Of a DNA stretch of 64,000 nt, positions 1 to 9,714 are shown piece after piece. The DNA lies in assembly GCA_914767885.1 (NCBI GenBank), contig CAJZBQ010000012.1, positions 846,501 through 910,500 on the forward strand. The letters are read 5' to 3'. This DNA comes from Blepharisma stoltei (Eukaryota; Ciliophora; Heterotrichea; Heterotrichida; Blepharismidae). The notes below the pieces were generated by a model. It was given only the letters and a program-made list of their open reading frames with translations, was not told the DNA's origin and searched no databases. A program made the translations under genes and the position numbers. Every line of letters begins with the position of its first letter. Within the stretch, counting starts at the first letter, position 1.

Positions 1-5
1 CAAAT

Positions 6-48
6 CCCAGATGGCAAATCTCCATAACGAGAGGATTTGCCATCTGGG
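6..48. repeat. Perfect 15-bp inverted repeat at the window edge
   Basis: Bases 6-20 are the exact reverse complement of 34-48, with a 13-base loop. Weaker palindromes follow to about 140 (GTTGAC/GTCAAC, TGACGT/ATGTCA). The block is GC-richer than its surroundings and lies before a coding exon, so it is probably the 3' end of a hairpin-type IES whose other end is outside the window. Confidence 0.6.
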
Positions 49-149
49 GAGTTGACTTTGCCAGCAAAAGTTGACTCGTCAACTCGCCATCTGACGTCTC
101 CCGATGTCAGCCAAACCCGATCCAAAGCACGGATTGGGCTATATCATAT

Positions 150-267
150 ACTAGCATTTGATAAAAAATCCAAAAAAAATTTAAGGAAAAGCTTAATAGA
201 AACACTACCAGATGCTTCAAGATTTCAAGCCCACAGCAAAATCCAGCCTAAAACCTTGAAGTATTAA
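150..267 (+). CDS. C-terminal exon of an unidentified gene (5' part off window)
   Basis: I do not recognise this protein. From about 150 the frame reads LAFDKKSKKNLRKSLIETL and continues to TAA at 265-267 in lysine-rich, codon-like sequence. The frame continues upstream through the hairpin block at 1-140, which is unlikely to be protein. A TA near 148 would be the natural IES exit, so the true last exon is probably about 38 codons. No domain is visible. Confidence 0.4.
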
Positions 268-357
268 TTTAATTTTTGTTAAAATAAAGTCCCAAGCTTA
301 AAACTTCCCTATAAAATTATTTGATAAATGTATCAAAGCTCTATATAATTTCCTCTC

Positions 358-1098
358 ATGAAGATAAGCAATGTGATACTGGTCCAAGGCCAACAACTGA
401 CCAACAAACTAGTCAACGAAACTTCATCAGGTACTATTTTCTTCGAAAAAGACCATAATCACTTAAAACCTCCACTTTTGCCTCACCAAATCCTCCATTA
501 TCTCAGGGCACCCCAATTTATTCCTAATCCTGAAAATTTTAACCTATCTAAACCTTCATATGAAGATTATATAGCACGAAGGCACAGTGTCAGAGAGTTT
601 ACTCCTTTAAGTATTGAAAACGAGCATAGTCCTGTTATGAGATATTTATCATTATTAACGAATGATCCTATGATGAAAAGATCTATGAGCTTATTAGGAG
701 ATTTCCAAAAGACTGATGAAATGAAGTCTTTACAAAAACCTCATATGCCACAGCTCGTGGCCAGACCTTATAGTCCTTATAGGCCTCAAATCCAAAAACG
801 AGCTATTGGGAAAAAGCAAAATATAAATAATGCTAAAGACAATAAGAAAATAAAAACAAAGAGAAATATGAAAAAAGAAATTAATGTGAATGCAGAGTCA
901 AGAAGGATGAGGAATGAGAATAAAGCAAAGATTAGAAACCCAAGCTTTAATAGGCTGGCTAGAGTTAAAGAAGAAATGATAAATTTTAAGCCGACTATTC
1001 AGAAAAACCATGAAATCAATTTAAGAATTCAAAAAAGGTCAAATTCGCAGCCTCAAATTAGCCGGATTGGCTGGGAAAAGTTAAAAATTCATTTATAA
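358..1098 (+). CDS. Hypothetical basic protein, uninterrupted
   Basis: An open frame of 246 codons from ATG 358 to TAA, with no IES and no in-frame UGA. The N-terminal half is mixed and polar. From about residue 140 the protein becomes very rich in Lys, Arg and Asn (KKQNINN, KKIKTKRNMKKE), suggesting a disordered nucleic-acid- or cytoskeleton-binding tail. No known domain is recognised. The gene converges with the kinase gene at 1171-3604, with only about 70 nt between their stop codons. The start is the first ATG after an AT-rich leader. Confidence 0.7.
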   Translation: MKISNVILVQGQQLTNKLVNETSSGTIFFEKDHNHLKPPLLPHQILHYLRAPQFIPNPENFNLSKPSYEDYIARRHSVREFTPLSIENEHSPVMRYLSLLTNDPMMKRSMSLLGDFQKTDEMKSLQKPHMPQLVARPYSPYRPQIQKRAIGKKQNINNAKDNKKIKTKRNMKKEINVNAESRRMRNENKAKIRNPSFNRLARVKEEMINFKPTIQKNHEINLRIQKRSNSQPQISRIGWEKLKIHL

Positions 1099-1170
1099 AA
1101 AACTAATTTATTTATTATTTATTTTTTTAACAATTCATATACAATTTCTAATTAACACTTTAAACATTTG

Positions 1171-3604
1171 TTAAAACTTGGCCAAGATGATATCCTGGAA
1201 CTCTTGGAGATCAATTTCTCCATCACCGTTTTGGTCCACTTCACTAATGATTTCATTCCACACCCTATCATCACTTGGAGCACTACCTTCAAGAATCTTC
1301 CTGAGCTCTGCAGCAGATATTGACCCACTTCCATCTCTATCAAACACTTTAAAAGCAGTCTTCAAATTTTCAGCTGAAAGCACTTTTTCCATATTTAATG
1401 CAGCTTTCAGAAACTCTGTATAATCTACGAATCCGTTCTTGTCAGTATCAACTTCTTTCATTATTTTTGCGACCTCTCTGCCAGCTTCTTCAGCACCTAA
1501 AATTTCTGTATATTGATCTATTAAGTCTTCTTTGCTTATATTGTGCTAGTTTAAAATTCATTATGTTAATTATTATGAAATTCTTTTATTTTATATAAAA
1601 ATTAGGGCTGGCTGTTGCATATAATAAGGCAATTTAAATTTTTAAAAAATAATTTCCCATCACCGTTTTTATCAATAATCAAAAATATTTCTTTTAAACC
1701 TTTGGTGTCTTGTGGAGCCATACATTGTGTAGCAATAAATGTATGGACTGCATCTCTAAGCTTACTAGAGGCATGAAAGTTCCTTAAGTTTGATAAAACT
1801 TCATTTAGCATTTCTTTATTTGTAACAGTGCGGTCTATTCTTGATGTTACCCATGGATGCCGCAGAGCTTCTGTGGCTGAAATTCTGTTGCTTTCAGGGC
1901 ATAGCAGCACAGAGAGTAACTGTTTGGCTTCTTCTGAAATATTTGGTCATGGGTTTATTTCATAATTGACCTTTCCAGCTGTGACCTTTTTAATGATGTC
2001 ATCTTCTGTTTTTCCATCAAAAGGAGGAATCCCACTTAGTAATATATACATAATTACGCCACAGCTCCAAAGATCACACTTTTCAGTATAATGCCCAACA
2101 AGTGCTTCAGGAGAAATATAGTAAGCAGTACCTGAAATTTCTCCCCGAGCTCTAGAAGCACCTGAATAAGTTGCAGTTCCAAAGTCTATCAGTTTTATAT
2201 TTAAATCACCGTTTTTCTCTTCAAGTAAAATATTTTCTGGCTTCAAATCTCTATGAATTATCATAAGGTTATGCAAATAAGCGACTGCTGAAAATAACTG
2301 ATACATAATTTGGGCAGCATGCTTTTCAGAAAAAGTCTGCCGCTTTATGATCTCTTCGAAGAGCTCACCTCCTTTGCAAAATTCCATAATGACATAGAGG
2401 CGTTTGGAGTCTTCAAAATATTCATATATGCGAACAATATTTGGGTGATCTAGAGTTTTTAGGATATTATGTTTACAATTAATAACGCATTAAAAAGCAT
2501 TTTTTGTTAGCCAAATATAAATAAATAAAATGGCATTCGGTTCAGTTCTGCTAATTTTCTTTTCCTCATGGAATTTTATTATAGGGCTGGGCTTTTTCTA
2601 GTAACAGTGGTTTAACTTTTGGGATAATCAGAGGAACTGCTCCAAATTGCAATCAAGAGTCTAAAAGTTTTTCCTCTCAGCACGCCCGAGGAAGGTGACC
2701 CTTAGGTGGAGCACAAACAGGAGCTGAGTCAGGGAAGGCGACAGCATTGTACCGGGTGAGAAGCGTTAATAAGGGGGGCAGGCGGTTTATTTGGGATAGT
2801 CCGACCTTTTGGATTGAAATGCTCATGACATCACCATTTTGACTCTGTCCCTTTAGTGGGAGTGTGGCGTTAGACACCTTAAAAATTTAATTAATGTATG
2901 TCTGTATGTTAGCTAAATATAAATATCGCTTTCCAAATAATTTTGCAAGCTATTCACCATAATTAGTATATTTATTTCTTTTTCCAGATTAGCTTTAGAG
3001 GCTTCATTTGTTAAAAGATCTTTTCGAAAAATTTTTACTGCCCGTTTTATATTAGTCTCCCTATGAAAGCAAGTCTTTACTTCTCCTGATCCTCCTGTTC
3101 CTAAATCTTCACTCTCCATAATCAAACAAAACTATTGGAAAATCCCTATTTTTGAATAAAAGCCTCTATGAGCGAACAAAAATTTATTTTAATATAAAAA
3201 TGTTTCAAAATGTTTGATATATAAGTTATAATAGTATAATGAAATCTCTAGCTAATTCTTCTAAATTTGATACAAATTGGATTAATATTTGCTTTAAAAT
3301 TATTTCGAATTGAGATTTTTTATATTTGTAAAAAAATTTTACTATAAAATTTACATATAAATTTTTTAATAAAAAAAAATTAACTCCTCCGTGAGCAAGC
3401 AAAATTTTTTGTTTGCTCGAGGAGATGGAGTAAGCATCGGCCTAGTCTATAAATGTCTTGAAATTTGTTTTCATTTTCCCTCACAAAGTTGCTAGCCTGC
3501 ACAACGATTTCTTGAACGTTGCTTATTTTTTTCTCTTCTTGTGTGCCATTTGATTTTAAACTTTTTTCTCTTCGAAATTTGGTGTTTATTGATCCACATC
3601 CCAT
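1171..3604 (-). CDS. Calcium-dependent protein kinase (CDPK-like), split by three IESs
   Basis: Joining four exons at TA sites gives 495 aa. Order: N-terminal MGCGS, a typical myristoylation/palmitoylation signal for membrane attachment; kinase glycine loop LGTGGSGEVK; the sequence EILNILKTLDHPNIVRIYEY region; catalytic loop HRDLKPEN; DFG; IPPFDG; then a linker of autoinhibitory type and four EF-hands with canonical loops (DKNGDGKLS, DTDKNGFVD, DRDGSGSIS, DQNGDGEID). In CDPKs calcium binding to the EF-hands relieves autoinhibition of the kinase. One in-frame UGA near 1945 sits where kinases have NPWPNIS, supporting UGA=Trp. Because the order kinase plus four EF-hands is complete, the gene is probably functional after IES removal. 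The IESs interrupt the kinase domain twice and EF-hand 1 once. Confidence 0.92.
1537..1649. other. IES, 113 bp, inside EF-hand 1 of the CDPK gene
   Basis: TA sites at 1537-1538 and 1650-1651. Removing the piece joins the coding halves into DKNGDGKLSKEDL, a regular EF-hand loop and exit helix. The segment has stops in the kinase frame and is AT-rich. Confidence 0.9.
2460..2963. mobile_element. Retroposon-like IES, 504 bp, in the CDPK kinase domain
   Basis: TA sites at 2460-2461 and 2964-2965; excision restores NILKTLDHPNIV. The core 2640-2880 is about 50% GC, unlike the flanks. The borders carry imperfect direct repeats TTAGgATATT and TTAGtATATT, which look like a target-site duplication containing the TA. 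A second pair of direct repeats, GTTAGCCAAATATAAATA near 2507 and GTTAGCTAAATATAAATA near 2908, flanks the GC-rich core. Confidence 0.75.
3102..3430. mobile_element. MITE family A copy (329 bp) acting as an IES in the CDPK gene
   Basis: TA sites at 3102-3103 and 3431-3432; excision gives LGRCLGTGGSGEVK, the kinase glycine loop. The right end keeps the family hairpin (CTCCGTGAGCAAGCAAAA and its inverse) and the interior block GATATATAAG...AATGAAATCTCTAGCTAATTC is shared with the other copies. The left TIR is badly decayed, so this is one of the older copies. Confidence 0.88.
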
Positions 3605-4126
3605 TATTTAATTTCTTATTAATTAATAAGCCTTTCAAATTATTTTTAGCAATTTATTAGTTTTCGAAGTCTTTTATTTATTTATCCCTACAAGTTTCTT
3701 TAAAATTTCTTATTTATCTTGGTCTCAAATAAAAAAATTTAAACATGAATGATAACGAAATCTGATAGATCATGCATTAATTTATATTTAATTAATTGAA
3801 ATAAATACTTATGAAACTGTAAAAGTTAGCTTCATTGAAGAGTATTAATTTGAAGTATTTTGAGATGATATATTTAAAAAGATAAATGGAATACTACGCT
3901 TCTCATCCTTTGACATCACGCACGATGTAATGCCCCTTTTGATCGGAATATTTGCCTAGTAAGGAATTTTTTAGGGATTTTTATCAATTTTTTTCCTCGC
4001 TAAATATTTGTTAAAAGAAACTTTAAAATCAAACTAATGCCTCACGAGGAAAAATAATTCGACCAAAAATACCGAGGAAATGCCATACTAGGGAAATCTT
4101 CTATCAAATGGCATACAACCCGTACG
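3605..4126. other. Intergenic, no gene seen
   Basis: AT-rich spacer between the divergent starts of the CDPK-like gene (3604, minus) and the RING gene (4127, plus). It presumably holds both promoters. No repeat family or open frame of note is visible. Confidence 0.5.
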
Positions 4127-6043
4127 ATGGACTTATCATCAGCTCGCTCGCATATTGACACTTTATTTCAAGAGCAAGAATTCGAGCAGAAAGTGATCGG
4201 AACTGAATTAATCCGCTGAATGCAACTCACAATTACACTAATAGTAGTCCTTTTTTTGCTCATTTTTTGTATCAACTTATCAATGCCTTATGAAATTGCT
4301 ATTATCCCCTTAATTCTTTACGATTTATTTTTGCTTGTTCAAATCATAATGCAAAGAAAAAACCAATCATCGTAATTTTTATAAAGACTGACTTTTTTAA
4401 AGCGAAATATAAAAGAAATAGCGGAACATCTAGGGAATCTTATTTTTAAATTTGGAGTTATTATTTATTTATCATATAGAGACACTTCATTTTTGCTGAT
4501 ATCTACACCAATATTTGTAACAACTGCTATACGATGGATTTTCAAGCCAAATACTCACTCCCCCATTTAAATTGAAAAAATGTCTAATTTTTTGGTAAGT
4601 AATTCCTCTTTAAATTTTAATAAAAATTGTTTTTTGATAAAAATAGTAATTCTAATAAATAGTTTTAACCTCATTTAATGGATGGACTGCAGTAGAATGC
4701 TATTTGAACATTTGGCATGCTGAGATGATTAATATTTTAAATTAATGCTTTATAAAAATAAATTAAAAATCAAAAATATCACATTAATTTAATTTTTTAA
4801 TTTTAAAATAATTATAAATTTGTATTTTCATTTAAATAAAATTTTAACCATTTTCAATTGGAACAGGATACTCAGTTGAGTGCCAAGCATTTTCAGCGAT
4901 AATTCGCTTAATAGTAAGAACACTGAAACTTCTAGCAATTTTATCAATAGGATTGAAGCTGGATCATAGTGTTTCATGAAGCTGAATTACAACATTTTGG
5001 CCTGTTTGACTAGGATCAAGCATTTTAGCTATTGTAGGCCTTGGGATGGTTTTATTACTAATAAGCTCAGTTTGTTCTTTTATATCTGGCCAAGGATCAT
5101 ATATAGATATTGTTTCTTCCTCATGGCTTTTATCTGTAACTTGAGCTAGCTCATTATCCTTGTTTTATTTTTTTTACTTTTTAGGACTATCTCTTGATGA
5201 AGGTGATTGAAGCCAAATGATCGCCCCAAATATTGTAGTCATTTTAGTGCTTATTCTTCTGGTGATTTTAACTAAAACCTGCTTTCAGTCTTTAAAGTAA
5301 TTTTTAAGCAGAATCTGGTGGCAAGACTTTTTTTCTAACCAAGATGAAGATATAAATCACATGCCAGGGGCTGTGCACGATATAGTCAGTGAAACTGACT
5401 GGCACGGGGTGCTTTTGGCTCGAAACTGAGCCAAAAGCACCCCGTGCCATTCAGTGTCACTAACTATATAAATTCTCCCTCCCAAACAGTCACAGAGCAG
5501 ATAATTTCTATACTCAAAAAGCCACCAAAATTCTTAGTTAGGGTGTCAAACACATATTATAGCCCTTTTCTATGAATATCCATAGTGATTTTAATATATT
5601 TTTAATATACAAAATTATTGAAAATTTTATATAAGCCATGTGATGAGGCTAAAGTTACACCTACAACTCCAAGGCATAAAAAATCAAAATCTGAAATGGT
5701 AGGGAGAAATCAAATACCTGCAGAAACAGTAGAAACTGAACCGAAATATACAAATGTATCAATGGTAGATGCATCTATTCACCAATCAGTAGATTTTTCG
5801 TCGAATTCTACACAAAAAGTGTGTATGATATGTTGCAGTGAAGAGCCAAATGCAGTAATTATGGACTGTGGCCATGGAGGCCTATGCTATAGTTGCTCAA
5901 TTGAGCTTTGGAAAGTTCAAAAATGCTGCCATATATGTAGAAGAGAAATCAGCCAAGTCCTGGAAATTTCAAAAGCGAGGTCTAAAATTTTAAACGTGGT
6001 GAGTGTAACTGGAGTTGTTTATGAAGACAACTCTGATGAATAA
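4127..6043 (+). CDS. Multi-span membrane protein with C-terminal RING finger (TMEM185-like)
   Basis: ATG 4127 opens an exon with hydrophobic segments (LTITLIVVLFLLIFCINLS; IAIIPLILYDLFLLVQIIM), then a 15-nt intron (4372-4386) and further membrane segments (FLLISTPIFVTTAI). After a central gap the frame resumes at about 5184 with another membrane helix (IVVILVLILLVILTKT), a second 15-nt intron (5297-5311), a hairpin IES and a C-terminal C3HC4 RING: CMICC...CGHGGLC..C...CCHICRREI (about 5820-5945). RING domains act as ubiquitin E3 ligases; the plan of several helices plus a terminal RING resembles TMEM185-type proteins, suggesting a membrane-bound E3. UGA codes Trp in RWMQL. The junction across 4552-5181 is not resolved: the codon phases of the visible TA sites do not match directly. 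Confidence 0.75.
4372..4386 (+). other. 15-nt spliceosomal intron
   Basis: GTAATTTTTATAAAG, exactly 15 nt, contains an in-frame TAA. Removing it joins KNQSS to LTFLKRNIKEIAEHLG in one frame. Introns of this length are typical of heterotrich ciliates. Confidence 0.9.
4552..5181. other. Probable IES of about 630 bp with family-B tip and a captured exon
   Basis: The left TA at 4552-4553 is followed by CTCACTCCCCCATTTAAATT, a family-B MITE tip. The right border is at one of the TAs at 5182 or 5188, where plus-strand coding resumes. The inside is AT-rich with a minus-strand coding fragment at 4844-5158. The exact ends are uncertain because the codon phases differ. Confidence 0.5.
4844..5158 (-). 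pseudogene. Orphan coding exon on the opposite strand inside an IES
   Basis: About 104 codons ending in TAA at 4844-4846, with one in-frame UGA where Trp fits (HETLWSSFNPIDK). It reads ISIYDPWPDIKEQ...LTIKRIIAENAWHSTEY and has normal codon-like composition. A stop lies immediately upstream and there is no ATG, so it has no visible 5' part; plus-strand exons of another gene flank it. I do not recognise the family. It could be a captured gene fragment or an exon of a germline-limited gene. Confidence 0.45.
5297..5311 (+). other. 15-nt spliceosomal intron
   Basis: GTAATTTTTAAGCAG, 15 nt with an in-frame TAA. Removal joins CFQSLK to IWWQDFFSNQDED. Confidence 0.9.
5381..5466. repeat. Hairpin IES, family D, 86 bp
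   Basis: TATA borders at 5381 and 5467. Almost the whole element is one inverted repeat: the arm GGCACGGGGTGCTTTTGGCT returns as its complement after a short GAAACT-type loop. Excision joins AVHDI to NSPSQTVTEQ. A second copy lies at 18454-18536. Confidence 0.9.
5583..5627. other. Candidate 45-bp IES in the RING gene
   Basis: An in-frame TAA at 5603 must be removed. TA sites at 5583 and 5628 share codon phase (second and third position) and their joining gives FLWISIYKPCDEAK. Other TA pairs in the same frame are possible. Confidence 0.5.
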
Positions 6044-6323
6044 TTGTGTTTTTAGGGTATTTACAGATAATATATACTATTTTCTAGTCTTTTATTATAT
6101 TGATGTATAATTTTTTAGAGGCTATCTATACTATTAAGATTTATCATCAATCACAACTTAATTTATAGATTTTCTTAATAAATCGTTCTGCTTAAACAGC
6201 ATTTTGTTCGCTAATCCCATTTGAAGATTCAAAACTTATCCTATATTCAAAATTTATTTTTACTAATAAATTGTTACACGTCTATTTTAATGAAAAATTT
6301 ATAATTATTTCCTACTAGGAAAA

Positions 6324-8637
6324 ATGAGTGAAGACGTTTACACACTTGAAGCCAAAGATGGAATTCGATGCACTTGGCAAAATTGGCCTAGCAATAAAGT
6401 AACAGCTACAAGAAACGTAATCCCAATCTGCTTAGTCTACACTCCTCTCAAAGAAATCGAAAATATTGCCCTAGTAGAATATGAGCCGATAGCTTGTTCT
6501 CGATGCAAAAGTGTTCTCAACCCTCACGTCGCAATTGATTTTGTGTCAAAAGCTTGGGGCTGTCCATTTTGTATGACACGTAATAGTTTTCCAAGCCACT
6601 ATAAAGCCCATATTTCAGAAACAACACTTCCAGCAGAACTGATGGCTCAGTACACCACAATGGAATATATTTTGCCTCCTGTAGTCGCTTTGCCGCCAGT
6701 TTTTGTTTTTGTAGTGGATACTTGTTGTGATACAGAAGAATTATCCTACTTAAAGTCATCTCTTCAGCAAAGTCTCAGTATTTTGCCAGCTGAAGCTTTA
6801 ATCGGCTTTATTACATTTGGGAAAAATGTCTATGCTTACAATTTAGGGTGGACTGAAAACACAAGATGCTACGCATTTAGAGGAGACAAAAAATACGAGC
6901 TCCCACAAATAAAAGATTTATTAGGATTAATAGGGAATGACCCAAGATCTGTCCAAACTGGAGCAAGAAGGTTTTTGATGCCAGCAAGTGAATGTGAGCT
7001 AGCCTTAAATAACATTATTGAAGACTTATCAAAAGATGCATGGCCTGTTCCTCAAGGATCAAGACCTTTAAGATGTGTAGGAAATGCTTTAAATATTGCA
7101 GTTTCATTGATGGAGCTAGCTTATACTAGGCATGGAGGCAGAATTATGCTATTTGCAGGTGGCGCTGCTAGTTTTGGCCCAGGAATGATCGTTGGCGACA
7201 AACTTGTTGACTCCATCAGAACTCAATCTGACATCAAAAACGATAACGCAAAATACTTAAAGCCAGCTATTCAGTTTTACCAAGGAATTTCTGAAAGAGC
7301 TGCCAACAATGGCCACGCTATCGACATTTTCTGCTGTGCGATTGATCAAATCGGGCTGCTCGAAATGCGGTCTCTAAGTGAAAAAACAGGTGGCTACCTA
7401 GTTTTGACCGATACTTTTAAATCTGACGTTTTCAGACTGTCCTTACAAAAAATCTTTTCCAGGGACGATACTGGAGCTTTGAGAATGGGCTTTAACTCGA
7501 CAATTCAAGCATTTACATCCCCAGACATCAAAATTAACGGTGCAATAGGCCCTGGAATTGGGGTCAAAAAGAAGAATCCTTTTGTAAGTGAAGTCGAAAT
7601 CGGGATGGGTGGCACCAATCATTGGCAAATAGGCAGCATTGATAATCAGACTACACTGTCATTCCATTTAGATATAGTAAATCAAGAGCCACAAGCTAAG
7701 CGAACTCATGCCTTTGTGCAGTTCCAGACTAAATATCAGCATTCAGGTGGGAGATCAAGGCTTAGAGTTACAACTGTTAAATACCCAGTTGTAGAGACTG
7801 CGAATATTGCCAAATTTATTAGTGGGTTTGACCAAGAAACAGCCGCTGTCATAATGGCTCGCTGGGCTGTTTCGAAGTCAGAAACTGAAGAAACAATTGA
7901 CGTTATTAGATGGATTGATAGAACACTGATTAGACTTGTAAAGAAATTTGGGGAATACCAGCAGGAAATGCCTCATACTTTTAGACTTTGCAGAGAATTC
8001 GGACTGTATCCTCAGTTTATGTTCCATATGAGGAGGTCGCAGTTTTTGCAAACTTTCAATGTGTCTCCAGACGAAAGTGCGTATTACAGAACAATGCTGG
8101 TAAGAGAAAACGTAACAAATTCTTTATTAATGATACAGCCAGCGCTGCTTCAGTACTCTTTTGAGTCCCCTCATCCTACACCAGTTTTGCTAGATATTGC
8201 TTCATTGAAAAATAACGTGATTTTATTATTGGACACATTTTTCACAGTTCTTATATGGCATGGAGATTTATTCTATAATACATTGATTTTTATTATAAAA
8301 AAATAAAGCTAAGTTTATAGATAAATTAATAAGAAATGGTATAATTGTGAAATGGAAGAAACTAGGATACCAAGAACAAGAAGAATACGAAAATTTCAGA
8401 GAATTGTTGAAGTTGCCTGTAGCAGACGCCCAAAGTATTCTAGTTGAAAGATTCCCTGTGCCAAGACTGATAGAAACTGACTGTGGAAAAGGAGCTGAAA
8501 GATTATTGAAGGCAAAAGTAAATCCAAGTGGAATGGGAGCTGGAAACGCGACTGTTGAAAGTGGGAACTATTTCACAGAAGACGTCTCTATGAAGACTTT
8601 CATGGACAGATTGATTGAATATGCAGTTAAAGCTTAA
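6324..8637 (+). CDS. SEC23: COPII coat protein SEC23, one IES
   Basis: 746 aa after removal of a 73-bp IES. Sec23 is the GTPase-activating inner-coat subunit of COPII vesicles and works with Sec24 and Sar1 at endoplasmic-reticulum exit sites. Visible are the N-terminal beta-sandwich start, the zinc finger (CSRC near residue 58, CPFC near 79), the trunk (PPVFVFVVDTC), the helical region and the C-terminal gelsolin-like part with LLDTFFTVLIWHG followed by EYENFRELLKLPVADAQ and ERFPVPRLIETD, both strongly conserved. The length equals the usual 740-770 aa. ATG 6324 follows an AT-rich leader. Without the IES the frame would end 20 codons into foreign sequence. Confidence 0.96.
8269..8341. other. 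IES, 73 bp, near the SEC23 C-terminus
   Basis: TA sites at 8269-8270 and 8342-8343. Excision gives HGDLIVKWKKLGYQEQEEYE, as expected for Sec23. The inside is AT-rich with in-frame TAA codons and is not related to the MITE families. Confidence 0.95.
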
Positions 8638-8764
8638 TATGGTTAGTCTTGGATATTAATATCAATTAGTTGCCTTTTCATATAATTCATTTAGGAACAT
8701 ATGATTTTTCTATTATTTTCATTAAAGAACTTATATGAAAATCAAAAAAGTTATAATTTAAGAA

Positions 8765-9418
8765 ATGGCAGATCATCTTACAGTTGAACAAATAGCTGAA
8801 ATCAAGGAAACTTTTTCTTTGTTTGATAAGAACGGCATAGGGACGATCAGCCTAGATGAAATGTGCATTATTGTTAGAGCTCTTGGCCAAACTCCAACAG
8901 AAAATGAGCTGGAGGTAATGAAAAATGAAGCAGATCCAGATGGGACAGGAAGAGTGGACTACCCAGAATTTTTATCGATTTTTGCGAAGTACCAAAAAGA
9001 GCCAGTTTCTGAGCTTGAGCTTATTACAGCTTTTGAAGAGCTAGACGAAATGAAAAAAGGAAATATCACTGTTTCAAGGTTAAGGAACTTAATGACAAAG
9101 TTTGGTGAGACTCTTAATCCCCTTTCCTTGAGAAGCAAAAATTTTTAGATAAATTATTATAATAAAAAATTTGTTATCTTTACTAAATTATTATACCAAA
9201 ATATTGGTTTAATAATTAGACTAAATTTTCCTTTTTTGTAAATTTGGATATTTCTAAACTAAAATATTTGTATGTGTAAACTTTTAAATAAATTTTGCTT
9301 GCTAAAAGAGGAAGGAGTTAGTGAAGAAGAGCTGCAAAAAATGATTCATTATGCAAACCCTGACAATGACGGCAATATTAACTATAGAGATTTCGCAAAG
9401 TTGATGATGTCTAGATAA
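8765..9418 (+). CDS. Calmodulin/centrin-like EF-hand protein, one IES
   Basis: About 159-163 aa. The start [20 protein letters not shown] is calmodulin-like. There are four EF-hand positions; loop 2 ([12 protein letters not shown]) and loop 4 ([12 protein letters not shown]) look able to bind calcium, while loop 1 ([12 protein letters not shown]) and loop 3 ([12 protein letters not shown]) have lost ligands. It is therefore a divergent calcium sensor rather than calmodulin itself. The IES falls at the start of EF-hand 4. The last exon ends DFAKLMMSR and TAA at 9416-9418. Confidence 0.85.
9115..9288. other. IES of 174 bp (or 162 bp) in the EF-hand gene
   Basis: Left TA at 9115-9116 (codon phase 3/1). 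Matching right TAs are at 9289-9290 or 9277-9278. Joining gives [20 protein letters not shown] or a form four residues longer. The TA at 9303, which would give the cleanest protein, is out of phase. Confidence 0.6.
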
Positions 9419-9714
9419 ATCATTATTTAATATCAACTAATAGAAATCAGAATAAATATAAAATGAGTAATATTTGCTAGAAATTCTCGTAGATGTACTT
9501 TATATAAAATCCATTTTTTAATGAAAATTTTCTTTTATACTTGATATTTATAATAAGCCATTTAGTTTTCCTTATCTTTCTATAAGCTTTTCCTCTTAGA
9601 ATAGGCATATCCAAATCCATACAAAATTAGCCTCAGATAATTTTTTATATTCGCAATTTTTATTTTTACTTCTACTAGTTGCCATCCAAATTTATCATCC
9701 TAAATAAAATTAAA

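Noticed and set aside
1171-3604. Reading the interrupted genes as pseudogenes
   Set aside because: The breaks are all TA-bounded and reversible without loss of conserved residues. Only the truncated duplicates, the MULE transposase, the ORF1-like region, the orphan exon and the 58-kb paralogue remain as broken.
9303-9304. IES right border of the EF-hand gene at TA 9303
   Set aside because: It would give the neatest protein, but its codon phase does not match the left TA at 9115, so the frame would break.
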